Source: Porphyromonadaceae bacterium (GTDB lineage: Bacteria; Bacteroidota; Bacteroidia; Bacteroidales; Dysgonomonadaceae). Taken from it: a stretch of 64,000 nt of DNA. A program made the position numbers and the translations under genes. The notes under the pieces were generated by a model, which was given only the letters and a program-made list of their open reading frames with translations, ran no database searches and was not told the origin of the DNA. Of this stretch, positions 6,664 through 16,271 are shown one piece after another. The stretch's first letter is position 1; the number at the start of each line of letters is the position of its first letter. The DNA lies in contig JALHIE010000010.1 in NCBI GenBank assembly GCA_022840285.1, positions 11,161 to 75,160 of the forward strand, read 5' to 3'.

Positions 6664-7971
6664 CTATCTGCGTCCCGATGAAGATCTGGCAGGGCTGTTT
6701 TCGTTGTTTCTCGTCGAGGCTACAGATCCACTACTTCTTGTGTTACTGGATGAACTTTGTGATCTCACTGCGGCGTTACTTCTTGAGTTTGAACCGGATG
6801 AGCGCTGTGATCTTGCTGTTGCTTCATTGCTTCTGGAAGAAGAGGACGTATTGCTGCTACTGCTTACGTTGACGTTCCGGTTTCTGCTTGTTTGCTGCGG
6901 TGCCACGTTTCTCGAAGAGCCACCGTTTGATGAGCGTGAACTGTTTATTTCACGGGTTGCTCTGCTGCTTCGGGCCGGAGTATTCCTGTTATTGTCCGGA
7001 CGGTTATTTATTGCTTCACGGTTTGAATTCCCTGCGCTCCTTGTGGTTGCGTTTCTGTTTACTTCGCTGCTGCGTGTGCCAGAGTTAACTGTGCCTCTTG
7101 TTGCAGAAGAACTTCTTGTTGCCGGACTTGAGTTCCCCGATCTCGAAACATTTCCGTTACCGCTGCTTCTTGCGTTCCTCGGGGTGTAAACGTTTACGGA
7201 CCTTTCGTTAACCGTTGTTCTTCCTGAGCGTCCGCTCGTTTCCAATGTGCGTACATTCACGCTTCTTCCGGTCGTGCTGCGGTATTCATTGGCTGTCGGG
7301 CCACTGTAGTAACGGTTGTCATTATATACGTAGGTGTTGTTTATGACAGTAGTCTTGTTGTAAATGCCGTGATAGTAATTTCTTCCGGGGTAGTACCTAT
7401 GCATGTTTCTGTGGTACATATACCTGTTCGGTAAGAAAACCCAGTAGTTTATTGGTAGATTGATGTGTATGTTTATTCCCATCCTGGGACCCATGGGAGC
7501 CCATCCGTAGTATCCGCCGCCTGTTCTCCAGGTTACCCAGGCAGGTGCCCATTCGTATCCGGGAATCCAGGCCCATCCGTAGTAGTCATCGTAGAACCAC
7601 CGTCCGTAGTGGAATGGTGCCCAACCCCAGGAGTAATCGGATACCCAGGTATTTCCGTAGTCAGTCATCACCCAATACCCGTTGGTTGCATAGGGATGAA
7701 AATTACGTCCCACTCTTGGTACCCAGATGTCGCCGTAGCTGTTGTGTCTCATCCACCTGCCGTGAGGCCGCAGGGCATTGTAAAAAACCTGAATGCTTAC
7801 TCCGTTCCGGTTGTCGTAGTTGTTATCACTGTAATAATAGTCATCATCGTCGTAATAACCGTAATCCCCGTCGTAACCGTTCTGAGAATAAGCCCCGCCT
7901 TGAAGAGCCATACAGGATGTAAGCAATGTTGCTGCAAAGGTGATCAGGATGGTGTTTATTAACTTTTTCAT
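6664..7971 (-). CDS. Tyr/Trp-rich lipoprotein with Ser/Arg/Asn-rich tail (DUF6600-like)
   Basis: A 435-residue predicted lipoprotein: the signal peptide ends in the lipobox LTSC with Cys20. An acidic Tyr/Asp-rich stretch (residues 27-55) is followed by a Trp/Tyr/Gly-rich domain (about 58-200) with repeated motifs such as WGWAPFHYGRW and GWAWIPGYEWAP. This resembles the Bacteroidota family annotated as DUF6600; I cannot confirm that by search. From about residue 235 to the end the chain is a low-complexity Ser/Arg/Asn tail, probably disordered. The function is unknown, and the protein is likely anchored in the outer membrane. The antisense frames here are long only because of the skewed codon composition. 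Confidence 0.72.
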   Translation of the reverse strand: MKKLINTILITFAATLLTSCMALQGGAYSQNGYDGDYGYYDDDDYYYSDNNYDNRNGVSIQVFYNALRPHGRWMRHNSYGDIWVPRVGRNFHPYATNGYWVMTDYGNTWVSDYSWGWAPFHYGRWFYDDYYGWAWIPGYEWAPAWVTWRTGGGYYGWAPMGPRMGINIHINLPINYWVFLPNRYMYHRNMHRYYPGRNYYHGIYNKTTVINNTYVYNDNRYYSGPTANEYRSTTGRSVNVRTLETSGRSGRTTVNERSVNVYTPRNARSSGNGNVSRSGNSSPATRSSSATRGTVNSGTRSSEVNRNATTRSAGNSNREAINNRPDNNRNTPARSSRATREINSSRSSNGGSSRNVAPQQTSRNRNVNVSSSSNTSSSSRSNEATARSQRSSGSNSRSNAAVRSQSSSSNTRSSGSVASTRNNENSPARSSSGRR

Positions 7972-8073
7972 ATCTGTAAGTATTAAGAGTGAAACATCGT
8001 TTTGTTTACCTTTATGACAAACAAAGGGACGTATGGTTTAACGGTACAGTGCGTGGTCAGAGAAAAACGATGC

Positions 8074-8658
8074 TTATTTAAACACCTGGTCAATTCCCGA
8101 GAATCCCATAAAAGCCATCGCAATAATTCCGGCAGTAATCAGAGCGATAGGAATTCCCTGCATGGTTTTCGGAATTTTAGTCAGGGAGAGCTGTTCACGG
8201 ATACCTGAGAAGATGATCAGTGCCAGCGCAAAACCGAGTGAGGTGGCAACGGCAAAAACTACCGATTGCAACAAGTTAAAATCTTTTTGAATAACCAAAA
8301 TAGCAACACCCAAAATAGCACAGTTGGTGGTAATTAGCGGAAGAAAAACTCCCAACGCCTGATACAATGACGGCGAAACTTTTTTTAATATGATCTCCAC
8401 CATTTGTACCAAAGCGGCAATAACCAAAATGAAAGAGATGGTCTGCAGGTATCCCAGGCCGAAAGGATCGAGAATGCCTTTTTGCAGCAAGAAAGTGACG
8501 ATGGTGGAAATGGTCAGTACAAAAGTAACGGCCAATCCCATGCCGATGGCGGTATCTATTTTTTTAGACACGCCCAGGAAAGGGCAGATTCCCAGGAATT
8601 GCGAGTAAACAATGTTGTTTACAAAGATGGCAACTATTATAATTCCAACGTATTCCAT
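8074..8658 (-). CDS. rnfA: Rnf complex subunit RnfA
   Basis: Integral membrane subunit of the Rnf complex, which couples electron flow between ferredoxin and NAD+ to ion transport. The protein has about six membrane segments, with the conserved NNIVYSQFLGICPFLGV near the N-terminus and LPLITTNCAILG in the middle. Each half supplies a cysteine thought to hold an iron-sulfur centre in the membrane. I chose the ATG at 8658 (194 residues, MEYVGIIIVA), the usual length. The frame extends to a TTG at 8703, but those extra residues are polar and not family-like. It is the last gene of the rnf operon, 144 bases after rnfE. Confidence 0.96.
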   Translation of the reverse strand: MEYVGIIIVAIFVNNIVYSQFLGICPFLGVSKKIDTAIGMGLAVTFVLTISTIVTFLLQKGILDPFGLGYLQTISFILVIAALVQMVEIILKKVSPSLYQALGVFLPLITTNCAILGVAILVIQKDFNLLQSVVFAVATSLGFALALIIFSGIREQLSLTKIPKTMQGIPIALITAGIIAMAFMGFSGIDQVFK

Positions 8659-8802
8659 AATTTTTTCAGTTGCGGGTTGCGCGGTGCGGGTTTCGGATGC
8701 CAAAACTTTACTTGTGCAACCTTATTTTATATTTATTTTAATATTGAATTATTCACATTAACAGCATGTTACCAGCTTCCGTCTAATTCGTAACCCGTAT
8801 TG

Positions 8803-9390
8803 TTATTTTTTCTGCAACTTGTTAAATACGGCAATCAGGTACCCCAGTACGATAAATGCACCCGGAGCAAGCACGAAGATGAGTGAACCAAAATTTTCCG
8901 GATAGATGGATAAGGAAAATATTTTCCCGGTTCCCAGTAATTCACGAATGGCTCCCAGTAGAGTGAGTGCCAAGGTAAATCCCAGGCCAATACCGAAACC
9001 GTCAAGAGAGGACGCCAATACGTTGTTTTTGGACGCAAACGCTTCTGCACGTCCCAATACAATACAGTTTACCACAATAAGCGGAATAAAGATGCCCAGG
9101 CTTGCGGCTAAAGCCGGAACATAGGCATTCATCACCATTTCCACAACCGTAACGAAAGCGGCAATTACCACAATAAAGGCCGGAATGCGCACCATATCGG
9201 GAATGAAGTTCTTTAATGCAGAGATGGCTGCGTTGGAGCAAATCAACACAAACATGGTTGCCAGTCCCATGCTCATTCCGTTTATTGCCGAACTGGTTGT
9301 TGCCAGGGTGGGGCACATTCCCAACAGAAGCACAAACGTGGGATTCTCTTTAATAAGCCCGTTTACAATGACTTTTAAGTTGTTATTCAT
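8803..9390 (-). CDS. rnfE: Rnf complex subunit RnfE
   Basis: Membrane subunit paralogous to RnfA, with about six helices and the matching motifs ENPTFVLLLGMCPTLA and PLIVVNCIVLGRAEAF. The ATG at 9390 gives 195 residues starting MNNNLKVIVNG, the family length. It overlaps the end of rnfG by 8 bases, which suggests translational coupling. The longer frame to 9480 runs through the tail of rnfG and is not the start. RnfA and RnfE pair in the membrane and carry the electron path between the cytoplasmic and outer faces. Confidence 0.96.
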   Translation of the reverse strand: MNNNLKVIVNGLIKENPTFVLLLGMCPTLATTSSAINGMSMGLATMFVLICSNAAISALKNFIPDMVRIPAFIVVIAAFVTVVEMVMNAYVPALAASLGIFIPLIVVNCIVLGRAEAFASKNNVLASSLDGFGIGLGFTLALTLLGAIRELLGTGKIFSLSIYPENFGSLIFVLAPGAFIVLGYLIAVFNKLQKK

Positions 9391-10039
9391 GGGTTCCTCC
9401 TCTTTCCTCTTTTCGCTTTTTTTCCGGATTGTTTTGTTGCGTGGCACCCGAATCTGCATCGCTTTCCTTATAAACCACATACGCTTTGTTTATGGCTTCC
9501 AGGAAAGCACGTGATGTGATGGTGGATGCAGTGATGGCATCGATTTGTCCTCCGTCTTTTGAAACACTTAAATTTCCTTCAGACAGGTTTCTGCCAATCA
9601 CAGCTTGATTGGGTTTGGCGGTATCGCGAAACCAGGCATTCATCTTTGATCCCAGTCCCGGTGTTTCTGCATGCGAAAGGACGGCGTAATTGACCACCTT
9701 GTCCCCTGTATCAAAACCCACCATTAGCTGGATGTTTCCGCTGAATCCGTTATTGGAATAGGTGTTCACGGCAAAACCGACAACCTCGTCACCTTTTTTT
9801 GCAGGATAAACCAACAAGGAGTCGCCGGCGGGTGTGGCCATTTTATAGGCTTCTTCGACCGGGTTGTTGTCGAATTCGGGAACTACCTCTTTTATAGCAT
9901 TTTCTAATTTTAATGCCTTGGCTGCTGCTATGGGTTTGGCAGTCAATTTGTTCACTTGTGCCAGTAGAACTGCTACCACTAAGCTGATTACGAACAACGA
10001 AAGGAACATGTTTTTGAATGTAGATTTTAACTTAGCCAT
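9383..10039 (-). CDS. rnfG: Rnf complex subunit RnfG (covalent FMN carrier)
   Basis: A 218-residue subunit with one N-terminal membrane helix (residues 10-28) and an outward-facing FMN domain. The flavin attachment motif is DAITASTITS near residue 175, in which a Thr carries FMN through a phosphoester link. AETPGLGSKM matches the conserved loop of the family. The C-terminal tail is long, polar and Lys/Glu-rich. Its start overlaps the end of rnfD by 8 bases, and its end overlaps the rnfE start. All expected features are present. Confidence 0.95.
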   Translation of the reverse strand: MAKLKSTFKNMFLSLFVISLVVAVLLAQVNKLTAKPIAAAKALKLENAIKEVVPEFDNNPVEEAYKMATPAGDSLLVYPAKKGDEVVGFAVNTYSNNGFSGNIQLMVGFDTGDKVVNYAVLSHAETPGLGSKMNAWFRDTAKPNQAVIGRNLSEGNLSVSKDGGQIDAITASTITSRAFLEAINKAYVVYKESDADSGATQQNNPEKKRKEERGGTHE

Positions 10040-10997
10040 TTTTCACTACCTCCCCGAATCGTTTTGGTGTTGTGTAATTATTGATTAGCGGAGTAAAAGC
10101 GTTCATCAGCAAGATGGCAAATGAAACACCTTCGGGGTAAGCACCCCACAGCCGGATAGAAACAGTTATCAACCCGATACCTACGCCATAAATGAGCATG
10201 CCCGGTTTTGTCATTGGCGACGTTACGTAATCGGTTGCCATAAAGATGGCTCCCAGCATCAATCCCCCTGAAAACAGGTGGATAAGCGGGTTAACCATCG
10301 GAGCGGGATTAAAGATGTATAAAATTCCCGTAAACAGGGCTACCGACAGGATAATCGATACCGGGATGTGCCAGGTGATGATTTTTTTCCACAACAGATA
10401 CCCCAATCCCAACAAAAGAGCCAAAGCGCTCATTTCACCGATGGACCCACCTTCAAACCCCAGAAGCATATCCTTTATGGCGGGCAATGAATCGGGATTG
10501 AATCTCAGGTTTGATAAAACGGTTGCCGATGTTGTTGCATCCGTTGTTGCACCAACACCGGGTGTGGGCCACGTGGTCATTTGTGCCGGAAAGGAGATGA
10601 GCAGGAAGATACGCCCTGCAATAGCGGGATTAAAGATATTATTTCCCAATCCGCCGAACGACATCTTTACCACACCGATGGAAAAAAGTGCTCCAAGGGC
10701 CAAGATCCACACCGGCAGGTTGGACGGTACGTTGAATGCCAGCAATACGCCGGTGATAATGGCGGAGCCATCGAAAACCGAAGGTTCCCTTTTCAGGATA
10801 AACCTGGCGATGAGGTATTCAAATCCAACACAGAATAATACCGATAGAACCGTGATTATCAAAGCATCTAGCCTGAACACATACACTGCGACCAGAAACG
10901 CCGGGATAAGCGCTATCAGTACGCCGTACATGTTCTTTTCGATACTGTCCCCGCTGTGCACGTGAGGCGAAGGGGAGACGATTAGTTTGTTATTCAT
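10032..10997 (-). CDS. rnfD: Rnf complex subunit RnfD (covalent FMN carrier)
   Basis: Integral membrane subunit of about 321 residues with eight to ten helices. SPSPHVHSGDS at the N-terminus and FGGLGNNIFNPAIAGR are signature segments. The FMN site corresponds to DATTSATVL, where a Thr is flavinylated; the usual Gly of SGAT is Ser here, a small departure. The start is ATG at 10997 (MNNKLIVSP), since the extension to 11018 adds non-conserved residues. A 192-base AT-rich spacer separates it from rnfC, in which I see no gene. Confidence 0.95.
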   Translation of the reverse strand: MNNKLIVSPSPHVHSGDSIEKNMYGVLIALIPAFLVAVYVFRLDALIITVLSVLFCVGFEYLIARFILKREPSVFDGSAIITGVLLAFNVPSNLPVWILALGALFSIGVVKMSFGGLGNNIFNPAIAGRIFLLISFPAQMTTWPTPGVGATTDATTSATVLSNLRFNPDSLPAIKDMLLGFEGGSIGEMSALALLLGLGYLLWKKIITWHIPVSIILSVALFTGILYIFNPAPMVNPLIHLFSGGLMLGAIFMATDYVTSPMTKPGMLIYGVGIGLITVSIRLWGAYPEGVSFAILLMNAFTPLINNYTTPKRFGEVVKNG

Positions 10998-11189
10998 AAA
11001 TTGCTTAAAACAAAGCATTGGGCGTTAAGCTTTGGGCTTGGAACCGAATACTTTTTGCTTACATTTGTTTATTATGGTAATGTTTTGAGAAATGTTGCGA
11101 TTCTTTTATTTAAAATCATCAACTCTTCGTATATTTTTTCAAATATCAAGTGATTTCACATTCTGACTCAGTGTCCTGCGCTCGATGCT

Positions 11190-12521
11190 CTACGTTTTTC
11201 TCGCTCTGATGATTCCCATCACCTTGCCTTTTCCCAGGCGGATATAGTCAAGCAGGGGACGGTCGGACGGACAGGTGTAGCTGCAGGAACCGCATTCGAT
11301 ACAATCGGTTATGCGGTCTTTTTCGGCCCTGTCCCATTCACTGTATTCTGTCAGGTTCATCAAAAGCGTAGGGTTTAATCCCATCGGACATACGTTTAAG
11401 CATTTGGTGCAACGGATGCAGTCTCTCATCCTGTTTCGTTTCGATTCCAGGGTTGGGACAATCAGTATTCCCGATGTGCCTTTTGTTACAGGAATATCCA
11501 CGCTCGAAATGGCCTTTCCCATCATGGGTCCGCCAGTCACAATCTTCCCGGTTGTTTCGGGTATTCCTCCGGCGACATCGATAAGGTTATTTACGGGAAT
11601 CCCCACGCGAGCAAGGATGTTGCATGGGTTTTTGACATCTTTGCCGGTAACGGTAACCACACGTTCCACGAGCGGTTTGTTTTTCTGAACAGCTTCGTAA
11701 ACAGCAAAAGCCGTTCCCACGTTTTGGACTACCACTCCCACCGAAATGGGAAGTGCGCCGCTGGGAACCTGGCGTCGGACAACGGCATCAATAAGTTGTT
11801 TTTCACCACCTTGTGGATATTGTACTTTTAGAGGTTGTACGGTAATACCCGGGTACGATTTGACTGCCGTCGTGAATTTGACGATGGCATCTTTTTTGTT
11901 GTTCTCAATGCCGATAACCGCTTTGTTCACGTTGATGGCTTTCATCAGTAGGGTTGTGCCTACCAGAATTTCTTCGGTTTTCTCCATCATCAGCTGATGA
12001 TCGGACGTGAGATAAGGCTCACACTCAACGGCGTTAATGATAAGCGTTTCGGCTTTTGTTCCCGGCGGGGGAATCAGTTTTACGTGGGTGGGAAAAGTTG
12101 CACCTCCCATCCCCACAATACCTGACGCGGAAATCTTGTCGATAATTTCCTTGGAAGAAAGAGAACATTCTTTTACCAGTGTTTCGGAACAATCGATCTT
12201 TTCTTCCCACTGATCACCATCAACCTGAATAAAGACAGCGTCGCGTTTATAACCGCTTACATCAAGTGCTTTATCAATTTTTAGCACAGTGCCTGAGACG
12301 GACGAGTGAATGTTTGCTGATACGAACCCTACCGTTTTTCCGATAAGGGTTCCTACTTTCACTTTGTCGCCTTTTTTAACCACAGGTTGGCACGGAGCGC
12401 CAATGTGCTGCGTGAGCGGAATAATAACTTGCGCGGGCAGAACAATGGGTTGTATTGCTTTTCCGGCGGAAAATTTATTTTCTTTAGGGTGGATTCCCCC
12501 GATACGAAATGTTTTTAACAT
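11190..12521 (-). CDS. rnfC: Rnf complex subunit RnfC
   Basis: Peripheral cytoplasmic subunit (443 residues) that carries the NADH/FMN site and two [4Fe-4S] clusters. The N-terminal part has the barrel-sandwich start (FRIGGIHPKENK). The flavin and nucleotide region includes GIVGMGGATFPTHVKL near residue 135 and NAVECEPYLTSDH near 163. The cluster motifs are CIRCTKCLNVCP and CIECGSCSYTCP in the last 80 residues. It is compact, without the long Ala/Lys-rich tail found in some proteobacterial RnfC proteins. It lies between rnfB and rnfD in the operon. Confidence 0.96.
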   Translation of the reverse strand: MLKTFRIGGIHPKENKFSAGKAIQPIVLPAQVIIPLTQHIGAPCQPVVKKGDKVKVGTLIGKTVGFVSANIHSSVSGTVLKIDKALDVSGYKRDAVFIQVDGDQWEEKIDCSETLVKECSLSSKEIIDKISASGIVGMGGATFPTHVKLIPPPGTKAETLIINAVECEPYLTSDHQLMMEKTEEILVGTTLLMKAINVNKAVIGIENNKKDAIVKFTTAVKSYPGITVQPLKVQYPQGGEKQLIDAVVRRQVPSGALPISVGVVVQNVGTAFAVYEAVQKNKPLVERVVTVTGKDVKNPCNILARVGIPVNNLIDVAGGIPETTGKIVTGGPMMGKAISSVDIPVTKGTSGILIVPTLESKRNRMRDCIRCTKCLNVCPMGLNPTLLMNLTEYSEWDRAEKDRITDCIECGSCSYTCPSDRPLLDYIRLGKGKVMGIIRARKT

Positions 12522-12576
12522 AGAACTCCTGGATCTCCTTGATGAGAACTTATTTGGGGTGAGTTTTTTATTTGAA

Positions 12577-13443
12577 TTAAGCGCTTACCGTCGCTTCTTC
12601 CTTAACAGCAGGAGGTGTTTCTTTCCTCGGCGGGAAGTTGAGCTCCAATATGGAGTTTGTTGGACAAACCGGAACGCATTTGCGGCATAAACGGCATTTG
12701 TCATCGATAATGAACGCCAGGTTGTTTTCGATCGTAATGGCTTCGAACGGACAAGCCTGTTGACATTTGGAGCAGCCGATACAGGCTACATTACAAGCTT
12801 TCCGGGCAACAGCGCCTTTGTCTTTGTTTACGCAACTGACATAAATCCGACGCGATTTAGGGCCCTGCTTCCGCAACTCGATGATGTCTTTCGGGCAGGC
12901 TTTAACGCAAGCCCCGCAGGCAGTACATTTATCTTCCACCACTTCGGGAAGCCGGGTTACGGGATTGATATGGATGGCATCAAAGGTGCACGATTCTTCG
13001 CAATCGCCTAATCCCAGGCATCCGAACGAGCAGCCGGTGTCGCCGCCGTAAAGCGCTGCAGCAATGGCACAATTGGAAGCCCCATCGTATACGTTCAACT
13101 GAGGACGTTCATCGCACGAACCGCTACACCTGACAACCGCAATCTTTTTTGCAGAGGTGGCAACTGTTTTTCCCAATATTGCGGCAACCTTGTTCATGGT
13201 TTCCTGTCCGCCAACAGGGCAAAACAAATCGTCCAATGTTTCGGCTTTAACGCAAGCGTTAGCAAACGATGCACATCCCGGAAAGCCGCATCCCCCGCAA
13301 TTGGCTGCAGGAAGTGCTTCCTGCACCTCTTCAATACGGGGATCCTCTTCCACGTGAAATTTTCTTCCCACAAAATAGAGGATGGCGGCGCTTCCGGCAC
13401 CGATTGCTCCCAATGTGGCTACAGCAGAAAGTAATACACTCAT
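12577..13443 (-). CDS. rnfB: Rnf complex subunit RnfB
   Basis: Ferredoxin-facing subunit (288 residues) with one N-terminal membrane helix. A four-Cys [Fe-S] domain follows (NCGGCGFPGC, near residues 49-58, plus a later Cys). Several ferredoxin-type cluster motifs come next: CLGLGDCEESC, CTACGACVKACP, CIGCSKCQQACP and CRLCRKCVPVCP. The number of motifs implies a chain of clusters that accepts electrons from reduced ferredoxin. It starts at ATG 13443, 10 bases after the rseC stop, and is the first core subunit of the operon. Confidence 0.96.
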   Translation of the reverse strand: MSVLLSAVATLGAIGAGSAAILYFVGRKFHVEEDPRIEEVQEALPAANCGGCGFPGCASFANACVKAETLDDLFCPVGGQETMNKVAAILGKTVATSAKKIAVVRCSGSCDERPQLNVYDGASNCAIAAALYGGDTGCSFGCLGLGDCEESCTFDAIHINPVTRLPEVVEDKCTACGACVKACPKDIIELRKQGPKSRRIYVSCVNKDKGAVARKACNVACIGCSKCQQACPFEAITIENNLAFIIDDKCRLCRKCVPVCPTNSILELNFPPRKETPPAVKEEATVSA

Positions 13444-13453
13444 GTTATAAGTA

Positions 13454-13864
13454 TCAACGGTAATTTTTGATAGTAAATGTAAAAGAATTCGCCATTTTAT
13501 GGCGCAAAAAATAAAGTGCCAGGTAATAGGGCGCCAATGCGAGGACGGAGGCTATGGCGGCTTCCGTTTCCCTCCACTTCCAGGCAGATGTGGCAAGTAT
13601 TATTGTCAGAACAAGAATAAAAACAGGAATAACAAAAGCCCACAAGACTGCTTTATAGCCCATTGATTCTTTTCCTTCAACGATTACAAGGTCATTTATC
13701 TTATATTTCCCCGTAACATCTGCTACATCGATCGTTTTCTCTTTCGAGTCCGCCGCCATACATGCCCCTTTCGCATGACAGGTGCTGCAAGCCGACTGTT
13801 GTAAAATTTTGACGGATATCTTTTTGTCCGATATACTTGTTATGATTCCCTGGTGTTCAATCAT
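13454..13864 (-). CDS. RseC/MucC-like membrane protein heading the rnf operon
   Basis: A 136-residue protein of the SoxR-reducing system RseC family. The N-terminal cytoplasmic part has a Cys cluster (CSTCHAKGAC, residues 26-35) that may hold an iron-sulfur centre. Two membrane helices follow (about residues 72-92 and 101-118). Members often sit with rnf genes and are thought to help the complex or its redox maturation; their exact role is not settled. It begins 38 bases after the likely transcription start and appears to be the first gene of rseC-rnfBCDGEA. Confidence 0.88.
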   Translation of the reverse strand: MIEHQGIITSISDKKISVKILQQSACSTCHAKGACMAADSKEKTIDVADVTGKYKINDLVIVEGKESMGYKAVLWAFVIPVFILVLTIILATSAWKWRETEAAIASVLALAPYYLALYFLRHKMANSFTFTIKNYR

Positions 13865-13905
13865 AATAACAATGACGTTCTGTTATCTATTTCAGAATGA
13901 CGTTG

Positions 13906-13913
13906 CAAAATTA
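13906..13913 (-). promoter_or_regulatory. Candidate -7 promoter element of the rseC-rnf operon
   Basis: The minus strand reads TAATTTTG, a match to TAnnTTTG, 42 bases before the rseC ATG. No clear -33 TTTG is present at 19-21 bases. No other signal was seen in the spacer on this strand. Confidence 0.5.
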
Positions 13914-14000
13914 GGTATAATTTTTGTGATTTTGCCGGTTATTTCTGTAATTTAACGATTGAGGCAGTTTTCTCTTCCGGAGAATGTCGGATATAATTCT

Positions 14001-14008
14001 TATTTTTG
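14001..14008 (+). promoter_or_regulatory. Candidate -7 promoter element of the dipeptidyl peptidase gene
   Basis: TATTTTTG matches TAnnTTTG and lies 86 bases before the ATG at 14095. The -33 region is weak, so this is a tentative call. Confidence 0.4.
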
Positions 14009-14094
14009 TACCGATAAAGTCATCTATTGGCGGATTTTAATCCCAGGCTTGAGCTATTAAACGAACTAAAACGGTCAAAAACAAAACATATTAA

Positions 14095-16254
14095 ATGAAA
14101 AAGACACTTTTTTTCTTCTATTTCGCAAGCAGCGTTTTGCTGTTGCAGGCACAACATTACACGTTAAAAGATCTGGTCGATGGCCGATTTTCGGCGAAAG
14201 ATGTCCGGCAAATGGAATCTTCGGCCGACGGGATGCATTACTACCAGATGGACCCGGAAAATACGGCAGTCATAAAGTACTCCCATGCGACCGGAAGTGC
14301 GGTGGATACGCTTTTCAACACACGCAAGGCACGGGAATGTACATTCGATACATTTCAGGGATTTCTGGTGAGTCCGGATGAAAACAGGGTGTTGGTGTAC
14401 AGGGAAAGGGAACAGATCTACCGCCATTCATTTAAGGCAACCTATTATTATCACGATGTCCGTCGAAACCTGGTGCGTAAACTCACTCAGAATCTTTCGA
14501 AACAGATGGTTCCCGTGTTTTCGCCTGACGGAAAGATGCTGGCTTACGTTAGCGACAACAACATCTGGCTCGCCAAATTCGATTTTGATACCGAATCGCA
14601 GATCACCAAAGACGGTGAAACCAACAAAATCATCAACGGAGTCACCGATTGGGTTTACGAAGAAGAATTTGCCACCATCCGGCTAATGGAGTTTTCACCC
14701 GATAGCAAGTTGTTGGCTTTTGTTCGTTCAGATGAGTCGCAGGTCCGTCAGTATCAGTTTCAAACTTTCAATCAGGAACTTTATCCCGGATTTTATACCT
14801 ATAAGTACCCCAAGCCGGGTGAGAAAAACTCATCGGTGGAGCTGCGTGTTTTTGATATCGAAGCCCGGACCACCCGTAAAATGGATGTCCCTCTGGATAC
14901 AGACGGCTATATACCGCGGATAACTTTCACCGGAAATGCTGAAGAGTTGGTGGCCATGACCTTGAACCGAAATCAGAACCGGTTTGACATGTATTTTGTG
15001 AATCCAAGAACAACGGTCGCTAAACTCATTCTGAGGGAAGAGAACAAATACTACGTTGATGCTGAGCTACTCAACGGAATCCATTTCTTACCCGACCGTT
15101 TTACTTACGTATCGGAAAAAGAGGGATACAGCCAAATTTATATTTACGGTTACACGGGAACGTTGCAAAAAAAATTGACCACCGGCCCGTTCGATGTAAC
15201 AAGTCTCCTGGCAGTGGACGCGCAGACCCAAACGGTTTTCTATGAGGCGGCTGATGAAAGTCCTCTCCGCCGGAATATCTACAGGATAAATATAGACAAA
15301 GGTCAACCGCAAAAACTGTCCGTGAGACAAGGTTATAACAATGCGTCGTTCAGCAACAACGGTAAGTTCTTTGTCAACCGGTTTTCGGATATCCGTACGC
15401 CCACCCTCATTACTGTACATGACGCTACCGGCAAGGAGCTTCGCGTTCTCGAAGATAATGGGCAGGCGGCGGGCCAGTGGATATCCGCCCAATTCCCTGA
15501 AAAAGAGTTTATCCATGTCCCTGCAGCTGATGGCATCACGCAGTTGAACGGTTGGATTATCAAACCCAATAATTTTGATGCCTCAAAAAAATATCCGGTG
15601 GTTATGATACAATACAGCGGCCCCAATTCGCAACAGGTGCTGGACCGGTTTGACGCGGATTGGCACTACGCATTGGCGAACGAGGGTTTCGTGGTGGCAT
15701 CGGTCGACGGACGGGGAACAGGCGCACGCGGCGAAGAGTTTAGAAAGCAAACCTACATGAATTTGGGTGTGAAAGAGTCGGACGACCAGGTGGCAGCTGC
15801 CCGCTATCTGGCTACACTTCCTTATATAGACGGTAGCCGTATCGGCATCTGGGGTTGGAGCTACGGTGGTTACAACGTTTTGATGAGCATGAGCCGGGGC
15901 AATGGTGTTTTTAAAGCAGGAGTAGCGATCGCACCGGTAACCGATTGGCGGTTTTACGACACGGTTTATACCGAACGTTTTATGAGAACACCTCAACAGA
16001 ATGCGTCGGGGTACGCTGCCGGTTCGGCGGTTGCCCTTGCTTCGCAGTTACAGGGGAAGTTGTTGCTCATCCACGGGACGACCGACGATAATGTGCATTT
16101 TCAGAACGCCATAGAGTATTCGCGGGCGCTAATCGCTGCCGGTAAGCATTTCGATATGTTTTACTTTCCCGACAAAGATCATTTTATCTCCGGCGGAAAT
16201 TCTCGTTTTTACCTGTACGAAAAAGTAATTGAGTTTTATAGGAGGAATCTGTAA
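14095..16254 (+). CDS. Dipeptidyl peptidase IV (S9B serine peptidase)
   Basis: Exported serine peptidase that removes X-Pro or X-Ala dipeptides from peptide N-termini. The 719-residue protein has a signal peptide (cut near residue 20), a beta-propeller domain (about 30-450) and a C-terminal alpha/beta-hydrolase domain. The catalytic triad is visible: Ser589 in GWSYGGYN, Asp664 in HGTTDDNVH, and His696 in DKDHF. DWVYEEEF in the propeller holds the Glu pair that binds the peptide amino terminus. The length matches other Bacteroidota enzymes. It stands alone, with tandem hairpins downstream. It suits an organism that feeds on peptides. Confidence 0.95.
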   Translation: MKKTLFFFYFASSVLLLQAQHYTLKDLVDGRFSAKDVRQMESSADGMHYYQMDPENTAVIKYSHATGSAVDTLFNTRKARECTFDTFQGFLVSPDENRVLVYREREQIYRHSFKATYYYHDVRRNLVRKLTQNLSKQMVPVFSPDGKMLAYVSDNNIWLAKFDFDTESQITKDGETNKIINGVTDWVYEEEFATIRLMEFSPDSKLLAFVRSDESQVRQYQFQTFNQELYPGFYTYKYPKPGEKNSSVELRVFDIEARTTRKMDVPLDTDGYIPRITFTGNAEELVAMTLNRNQNRFDMYFVNPRTTVAKLILREENKYYVDAELLNGIHFLPDRFTYVSEKEGYSQIYIYGYTGTLQKKLTTGPFDVTSLLAVDAQTQTVFYEAADESPLRRNIYRINIDKGQPQKLSVRQGYNNASFSNNGKFFVNRFSDIRTPTLITVHDATGKELRVLEDNGQAAGQWISAQFPEKEFIHVPAADGITQLNGWIIKPNNFDASKKYPVVMIQYSGPNSQQVLDRFDADWHYALANEGFVVASVDGRGTGARGEEFRKQTYMNLGVKESDDQVAAARYLATLPYIDGSRIGIWGWSYGGYNVLMSMSRGNGVFKAGVAIAPVTDWRFYDTVYTERFMRTPQQNASGYAAGSAVALASQLQGKLLLIHGTTDDNVHFQNAIEYSRALIAAGKHFDMFYFPDKDHFISGGNSRFYLYEKVIEFYRRNL

Positions 16255-16271
16255 AACTTGTGGTGTGATGC

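Noticed and set aside
6704..7189. Plus-strand frame rich in Leu/Glu/Val
   Set aside because: It is the mirror of the Ser/Arg-rich tail of the lipoprotein; such tails give long antisense frames by composition.
10246..10965. Plus-strand frame of 239 codons opposite rnfD
   Set aside because: The rnfD protein is clearly real on the other strand and no protein family fits this frame.
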